From: Rhyzopertha dominica
Taxonomy: Eukaryota > Arthropoda > Insecta > Coleoptera > Bostrichidae
Assembly: GCA_025024175.1 (NCBI GenBank)
Contig: QCXZ01000064.1
Span: 50,861,325 to 50,925,324, forward strand
Reading direction: 5' to 3'
DNA length: 64,000 nucleotides
The translations under genes and the position numbers were made by a program. This document shows, piece by piece, positions 58,897 through 64,000 of the stretch (position 1 is the stretch's first letter; each line of letters opens with the position of its first letter). The notes beneath the pieces were generated by a model that worked only from the letters and a program-made list of their open reading frames with translations, did no database searches and was not told the origin of the DNA.

Positions 58897-61800
58897 CTGG
58901 AAATAAAATGAACTAGTAAACAGCACACTGTAAAAATGTTCTTTAACCTACCTTTTATTGCACAAATATTTTATCCCAGTATCAGCTAATGTTAACAAGA
59001 CTAGGTCATCGTTATCTTCATTATCACCTGCTTCATCGAACTTTGAAAATTGCAGTTTTTTATTCATTAAGAGAAGTACGGATAGAGGTGATATTTTGCT
59101 AGTTTCACGGATAACAGTTGTTCTTCTAATGTTAGAACGGACTTCGTTGATGTATAAGAAGAACTTATCTTTGGACTTCTTACATTTGTCGAAATTAATA
59201 CTATCTGGTGTTATAGTTGCCTTGTGATTATTTCTGAAACAGAGTTAATAGCATTTTAGTACCTAATACAGACATAACATAATATAAAGAGCCAGTTGCG
59301 TTGGTTTCCCTAAATTTGCAGACCATTTTAAACCTTACGGATAGCTAAGCCTTGGTGTTGACCGCTAGGCGTCGAACCTACGCCGAATTTGGAAAGACTT
59401 GTTACTGGAGATGAAGCTTGGTTTCATCACTTTGAGCCTGAGTCCATGCAGTGGCATGAAAAAGGAACACCACCCTCTAAGAAGTTTAAAGTCACAGAAT
59501 CAGCCGGAAAATTGATGGCAACCATTTTTAAAGATTTTAAAGGGATTTTGTTAACACATTACAAAGAAAAGGGTGCCTCTATCACTGGAGTGTACTAAGC
59601 AGCAATGCTAGATATACTGAGGAAAGCCATCAAGAAGAAGAAACGAGAAAAACGCCCAAGGGTGATTTGCTTTTGTAAGACAATGCCCCGGTATACAAAA
59701 GTTGTGATGGAAGCTTTAAATAAGAAAGAGCTACGAAAAAAAAATTAAGGACGATTTTGAGGTGAAGAAGACAATTTCAGCATATTTTCATAGCAAAGAT
59801 AAACAATATTAAGCTTAAGGCAGATTATATTGAGAAGGTAGAATAATTTCATAGTTTTATTTAATTTGCAACCCCTGTTTTCCATGGATTTTTGACTTCT
59901 CCTCATATAATAAATAACTTTTGTTAGCTAATTCAGTACCTAAATTGTTTTTCATAAATTTTAAATTAGATTAATTTTCAATCCCACAGACTACTCCCAA
60001 TCTTTTTTTGTAAACATCTCATTAAAACATCAGTATGGTCTTGCTATTACCTATTCCACTGTATAAAAGTAAAATAAATGGTTTCATAAAAAACTTTGTT
60101 TCAATTATTACTTATTACATTAACATTAAGAACATTTGAATAACAAGCACCAAAAGCCTTATTAAAGGGAAATGTGAATCTGTTGAAAGAAGTTCAGTGG
60201 TGTAGAAATATCATGGCCAAATACTGCAAAAACAGTATTTTTAAGGTTCAGTTATTTCAAAAAGCTTAAGATTAAAGTATAGGGTAATGATGTACTACCT
60301 CAAAGCTTATTAAATCAACTTGCATTTGTGAAGATAACATACACAATGTTCCGTTTGAAAAAATGCACTCTTTGCCATTTCTCAAAGCAGTGAAAAAAGT
60401 GCAATCTCAAAAGCTTCATTATAATATTAAATCAATATAATATAAAGATGACGTTGAAATGCCTAAGGCTTCCTCACTTTATTCATAAAATTTCAATGCT
60501 CTGCCAGTTTTCTATTCAAAGTTACAAAAGTTTAAACAACATTCTGATTGGGGTGAAAAAAAACTGTTTCACACAGGTATGGGGATATGTTAATAAAAGA
60601 TGTTTAAAGTTGAAAAAGGACTTGAAATCGATAATAATATACAGAGTGTCTCATTTAAATAATTAAGTTGCTGCTACTAGAAAACTAAAATAGCCAAATT
60701 ATCAAGGCAACCCTACAATAGGTTTTCAGTAAACACTAATCTATCATTTGTTTAACATATGTAGTAATGTTAGAATTACGATTGTAAAAAGCCCCACATT
60801 ACCTAGTAAGAAACACATCTGCTTTTTTCACACGTCCTTTAACAACATCCCAATTTCTCCTTCTTAGTACCAAGCCGGTACCAGATAGTAAAACTGCTTT
60901 CACCATTTCTTCATTATCAGACCAATCATCACTCAATGGAATTATTCTTTTCAAGCCCTTATGTAGGTATTCAAAATGAACGTCTCGTAATTCTGCAATA
61001 AAAAAAATAACAAACAGTAACAATAGAGCTACTATGAAACCAATTATTATATTAGATACGATGCGCAGGTTTCTTAGCATTTTAGTGAAATCTTATCACT
61101 ATTGAACCAACTTTTACACAATTTGCGTTTCAGACTATTAATTACAATAATTATTTGTGTGAAAAATGACTACCATAATGTAAGCCAATATGTATATTAT
61201 TATATAACATCCTATATGTTTTCTAAAAGGCAGAAAAAAAAAGAATTAAAAAAAATAACAAACAATTTAATAACAAACTAAATACTATTAAGGTATCATA
61301 AGAGGTCTGTAAAACAACCAATTTGTGTGTATGAGGGCATGAGAAATAGTATTGTCCAAGGGTTTTCTAAATATTTGAAAAAATAGGTGAGGAGGAAATT
61401 GGTTATATAAAATTAATAGAACTTAGAAACCTACAAGAGTATGTAAAGAGTTTTTAATGTAAGCAATTATTTAGATCACATGGATTTCCCGTCAAAAGAC
61501 ATAAAACATTATAAACATAAGACACAACGGTACCAAAATTTAATATGGGTGAAAAAAAGTATTTGCAAAAATATCTTTTCCTAAATTATGCATCACGAGT
61601 TTACCTAAAAGCTAATGGAGGGATCCATAGCTAAACCTGACTTTTATTCATAAAACGCTTGTTATTTAAACAGAAAAATGATGCTTAAGTACAAATTCCG
61701 TTAACCAGACTGAATTATTTTAGATTTTATATTGAAGAAAATAAGTTGTTTATATCCAAAGAAACAAGGTAAGAGTTTTATTGAATTTGAAAGTTTTTAA

Positions 61801-63068
61801 GTTTGTTGCTCAATTCTAGTGTATTTTTAACAGAATTACCAAAATGCAAAAACTTCATAGAGGGCCAAATTTAATCAGTTTGCTAATTTGTAGCATGAGG
61901 ACTATATAACAATCAACATGTATAATAGGACAGCCGCCTTCATGTATCTAAGGAAGTCTATTAAATCTTAGTGTTAATGAGTTCCTAGATAAATATTATG
62001 ACCCAATATAATTTAAAAAAAAATGGTTGAACTTTGTTTGGAAATTTGTTTGTTTAGAAGTTCCTTTGAATTTATTTTATTTATTTATTTACATAATCAT
62101 TTTCATCTAGAATAACCATACAATTTGATCTGTTGATATCAAAATGGAAATATTTTTTGTTGATTCTTTTTGTTCTCTTTTGTGATTAACCAAGATATTT
62201 GAGTTGTCCTTAAAAACTTACCACAAAAAACTTAGCAAAGTCAATGTTTATTTAAAATTTAGATACTTTAAATTGTCTTCCATACTCATTTATATTGGGT
62301 TTTCCTGTTTAGATTCTAACTTAAGTGACCATCTATTGTATCATTTAGATCAAACTTGAGAATAGGTGATTATTATATATCAATGACATCATTTTTGCAA
62401 GATATATGATTATGATTACTTACTTTGCAAACTTTGCAATTTGTGAGGCACCAAATCATTTTTAGTACAGAAGTCATTGGCCATATAGTGATCTCCATTT
62501 TCAATATATGTTAACCACATCTCTAGCACGCACATCTGTGCTAAATGATCGGAGTCCTTCGAAAATTCACTCTTCAGCCGTCGCATGCTCCTTTTGTCAT
62601 CCAAAGTGCGTGCAAACATGTCAGTATCGGCAGAAAACAGGGTTATTATGTCGACAATCGGTGTTACACATCTAAACACTACAGCATTTACCAACGCCTT
62701 CGAAAGCCTAGGTTCCAGCTGGAAATTTGACAATGCTCTTCCTAATGGCGTCAGATTTTCGTTTTCGTCAAGTAATCCCAGATCCTCCAGTTCTTCAACA
62801 GCTCTCTTCACTGCGCTCGGTTCAGGAGGACACAAAAGCTCTTCAAAGAATTTCTGGGCGTTCATATTGTTGCTGTAAACTTTGGAATCGAGCACGATTT
62901 TCGTTAAAGATGTTCGAAGAATTTCTGGCATGGAGAATTTTTCGAAGCTGGCAAACGTCTCTTTTGAATACAGGTGATAGCTTTCTCCAGGACAGACACG
63001 CCCTGCTCTGCCCTTACGTTGTTCCATACTCGCCTTAGATATCCAGTGGTTGTCTATGCTGGTTACAC
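58698..63068 (-). CDS. DEAH-box RNA helicase, DHX30/DHX36-like, last four exons
   Basis: Four exons join in phase: 63068-62424, 60992-60803, 59233-58952 and 58896-58698, giving about 438 residues to a TGA. Each junction has GT/AG (donors GTAAGT, GTAATG, GTAGGT; acceptors TTGCAG, TTTCAG, TTCCAG) and codons complete correctly across every join, which is strong evidence. The first exon opens with the end of the helicase core, including motif VI Q-R-K-G-R-A-G-R. It is followed by the winged-helix/HA2 region (P-E-I-L-R-T-S-L, L-C-P-P-E-P, L-T-P-L-G-R-A-L) and then the OB-type C-terminal domain with V-K-A-V-L-L-S-G and S-P-L-S-V-L-L-L. Family members unwind RNA or G-quadruplexes using ATP. The ATP-binding half must lie beyond the right edge. 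Similarity of the C-terminal region favours DHX30 over DHX36, from memory. No damage is seen. Confidence 0.85.
58952..59233 (-). CDS. Helicase exon C: OB-like domain
   Basis: Bounded by CTGTTTCAG before 59233 and GTAGGT after 58952. It encodes K-A-T-I-T-P-D-S-I-N, F-F-L-Y-I-N-E-V-R and K-I-S-P-L-S-V-L-L-L, the conserved core of the C-terminal OB-type domain, then an acidic G-D-N-E-D-N-D-D loop. A plus-strand frame over the same bases is a shadow. Confidence 0.85.
59370..59905 (+). pseudogene. Mariner transposase fragment inside a helicase intron
   Basis: The plus strand gives V-T-G-D-E-A-W-F-H-H-F-E-P-E-S (59398-59445, first catalytic Asp region). It continues with M-Q-W-H-E-K-G-T-P-P-S-K-K-F-K and a K-L-M-A-T-I-F-K-D-F-K-G-I-L-L segment to 59598. 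Past a stop follow R-K-A-I-K-K-K-K-R-E and a C-F-C-K-T-M-P-R stretch in place of the second catalytic block, then D-Y-I-E-K-V-E near 59825-59845. The N-terminal DNA-binding half is missing. It lies antisense within the 1569-bp intron between exons C and B. Confidence 0.8.
60803..60992 (-). CDS. Helicase exon B: ratchet to OB junction
   Basis: Bounded by TTTTATTGCAG before 60992 and GTAATG after 60803. It encodes L-R-D-V-H-F-E-Y-L, an acidic D-D-W-S-D-N-E-E and M-V-K-A-V-L-L-S-G, matching the block before the OB fold in DHX proteins. The hydrophobic stretch that an upstream Met would add (to 61080) is translated intron. Confidence 0.85.
60993..62423 (-). other. Helicase intron between exons B and A
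   Basis: 1431 bp of AT-rich sequence with TTTA tandem runs near 62079-62091 and no recognised transposon. Confidence 0.6.
62424..63068 (-). CDS. Helicase exon A: motif VI and HA2 region
   Basis: Starts after ...CAACTTCAG at 63069-63071; an alternative acceptor (TTGCCAG) would extend it to 63094 in the same frame. It ends before GTAAGT at 62423. It leaves one base that completes a Lys codon with the next exon. The Met at 63027 is internal, not a start. H-W-I-S-K-A-S precedes motif VI, as in other DEAH/RHA proteins. Confidence 0.88.
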
Positions 63069-64000
63069 CTGAAGTTGGAATGCAAAATGTAGCACTGGCA
63101 AAAAATCATCGAAATAAACAAAAATATTTAAAAAAAAATTAAATCGTGCCAGAAATTAGAATATTTAATTCAACTTAGTAATGAAAGTGTATGCAAATAA
63201 GAGGTGGTCGGTCATATCTCATAAACCAGTAGTCCTAGAGCTTTGAGGTAAAAAATTACTTAATCAAAGTGATCAAGAGCAATTGGGTATTTGCCATGTA
63301 TTTATATTTTATTAAATTGCATATTAATAGGTAGCATCTAATCCACAAAACAGCTGTGACAGCTTATAAATTCAAAAAATGGATCGTAAGGTGTATTTTT
63401 AATATTAAAAATGTGAATATTTAAAGGGACCGCCAAAACGCAAACATATTGGGCGTCACGTCAGGTGTCTTGTAAATGGCCGCTTGTTTACATCTGGGGT
63501 CAGCATGTCATGCGTCTGCCTCGGCCCGTCAATTTATCAGTTTGTTGTTTATGTTCATTTTATGACAAGCGAATTAAAATACGCCAAGGAAAAGTGAAAT
63601 ACTTATGAGTTATGAATTCTGAAGGCATGTTCATTGTTATGGAATTTGTGTACAGCGACGAGCGGTTCAACGCGGCGGAGACGAGGAACGTAAAAGCAAC
63701 AGCATAAGTGAACTTTTTATCAAATTAACGTAGCATTGATATTTTGATCACAGTGGGTTGTTGGACACATACTATTTGTAAACATAAAAATGTAAGAATC
63801 AAAAATGTACCCTAAACTTGACATTTATTTTAGAGGTCAGAATAAATATAAATTGTCATTTATTTTCAGGGCTGTTTGGGCTCGTTTCCGGTCTGGCTAA
63901 CAGTCGAATATATGGGAAACAAACGTCTTTCTTTATTATAAAATTTCCCTCTATCAACTTAAAATGCATATAATTTTTCATATCCTCTTTAAGCTATAAC
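63069..64000. other. Upstream flank or intron of the helicase; CpG-richer patch at 63450-63700
   Basis: No upstream helicase exon is visible before the edge. The plus strand at 63450-63700 is CpG-richer and holds an ATG-initiated frame, M-E-F-V-Y-S-D-E-R-F-N-A-A-E-T-R-N, next to a possible GTAAAA donor near 63689. A TTATTTTCAG acceptor-like site lies near 63861-63870. This could be the 5' end of a gene on the plus strand, but the evidence is weak. Confidence 0.3.

Noticed and set aside
60799..61080. 93-residue protein with an N-terminal membrane segment
   Set aside because: The hydrophobic stretch is intron before the TTGCAG acceptor; the true exon begins at 60992 and joins the helicase in phase.
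62545..63038. Plus-strand frames over the helicase exon
   Set aside because: Shadows of the well-supported minus-strand exon.

Overview
This is an AT-rich arthropod nuclear window, almost certainly from an insect. It holds short GT-AG introns, a BEL/Pao retroelement, Tc1/mariner elements of a D-D-37-E type, hAT elements, and insect-type CR1-like and R2/R4-like non-LTR retrotransposons. I cannot name the species from sequence alone. Only one host gene is clearly supported: the last four exons of a DEAH-box RNA helicase (DHX30/DHX36-like) on the minus strand at 58.7-63.1 kb. Nearly everything else recognisable is mobile DNA in different states of decay, separated by long AT-rich stretches with no gene.

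Layout. 1-3.9 kb: the 5' half of a Ty3/gypsy element on the minus strand, with a 931-codon Gag-Pol frame that is open off the left edge, a primer-binding site and a probable 5' LTR. 5.1-9.3 kb: a decayed non-LTR retrotransposon with an RNase H domain, split by a complete hAT element with a perfect 8-bp target duplication. 11.3-11.5 kb: a short SINE-like insertion. 14.5 kb: a mariner-like remnant. 16.3-18.7 kb: a 5'-truncated CR1/L2-like element on the minus strand. 19.5-20.9 kb: a non-coding hAT-like element. 27.4-28.3 kb: a D-D-37-E transposase pseudogene.

30.47-36.90 kb: the best-preserved element, a full-length BEL/Pao retrotransposon with apparently identical 448-bp LTRs, a 5-bp target duplication and one 1710-codon polyprotein frame. 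38.2-47.3 kb: a dense graveyard of a mariner fragment, a non-LTR RT fragment, a MULE with a FLYWCH zinc finger, a second D-D-37-E element, and another Tc1/mariner pseudogene split by a 318-bp element with perfect 65-bp inverted termini. 48.0-48.4 kb: a Crypton-like tyrosine recombinase relic, followed by a GC-rich stretch that looks like a host promoter and 5' UTR. 51.6 kb: the C-terminal zinc finger of a DDE (pogo/Tigger-type) transposase. 52.1-57.1 kb: two R2/R4-like non-LTR copies head to tail on the minus strand, the upstream one split by a Tc1-like element and by an internally deleted hAT. A 100-nt hairpin lies at 57.3 kb.

The genes do not form a pathway. The biology here is repeated nesting of transposons beside a housekeeping-type helicase gene, which itself carries a mariner relic in one intron. 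The least familiar items are the 65-bp-TIR element, the MULE with iterated terminal motifs, the recombinase relic whose catalytic-Tyr position reads as a stop, and the hairpin. I saw no CRISPR array, tRNA or rRNA gene.
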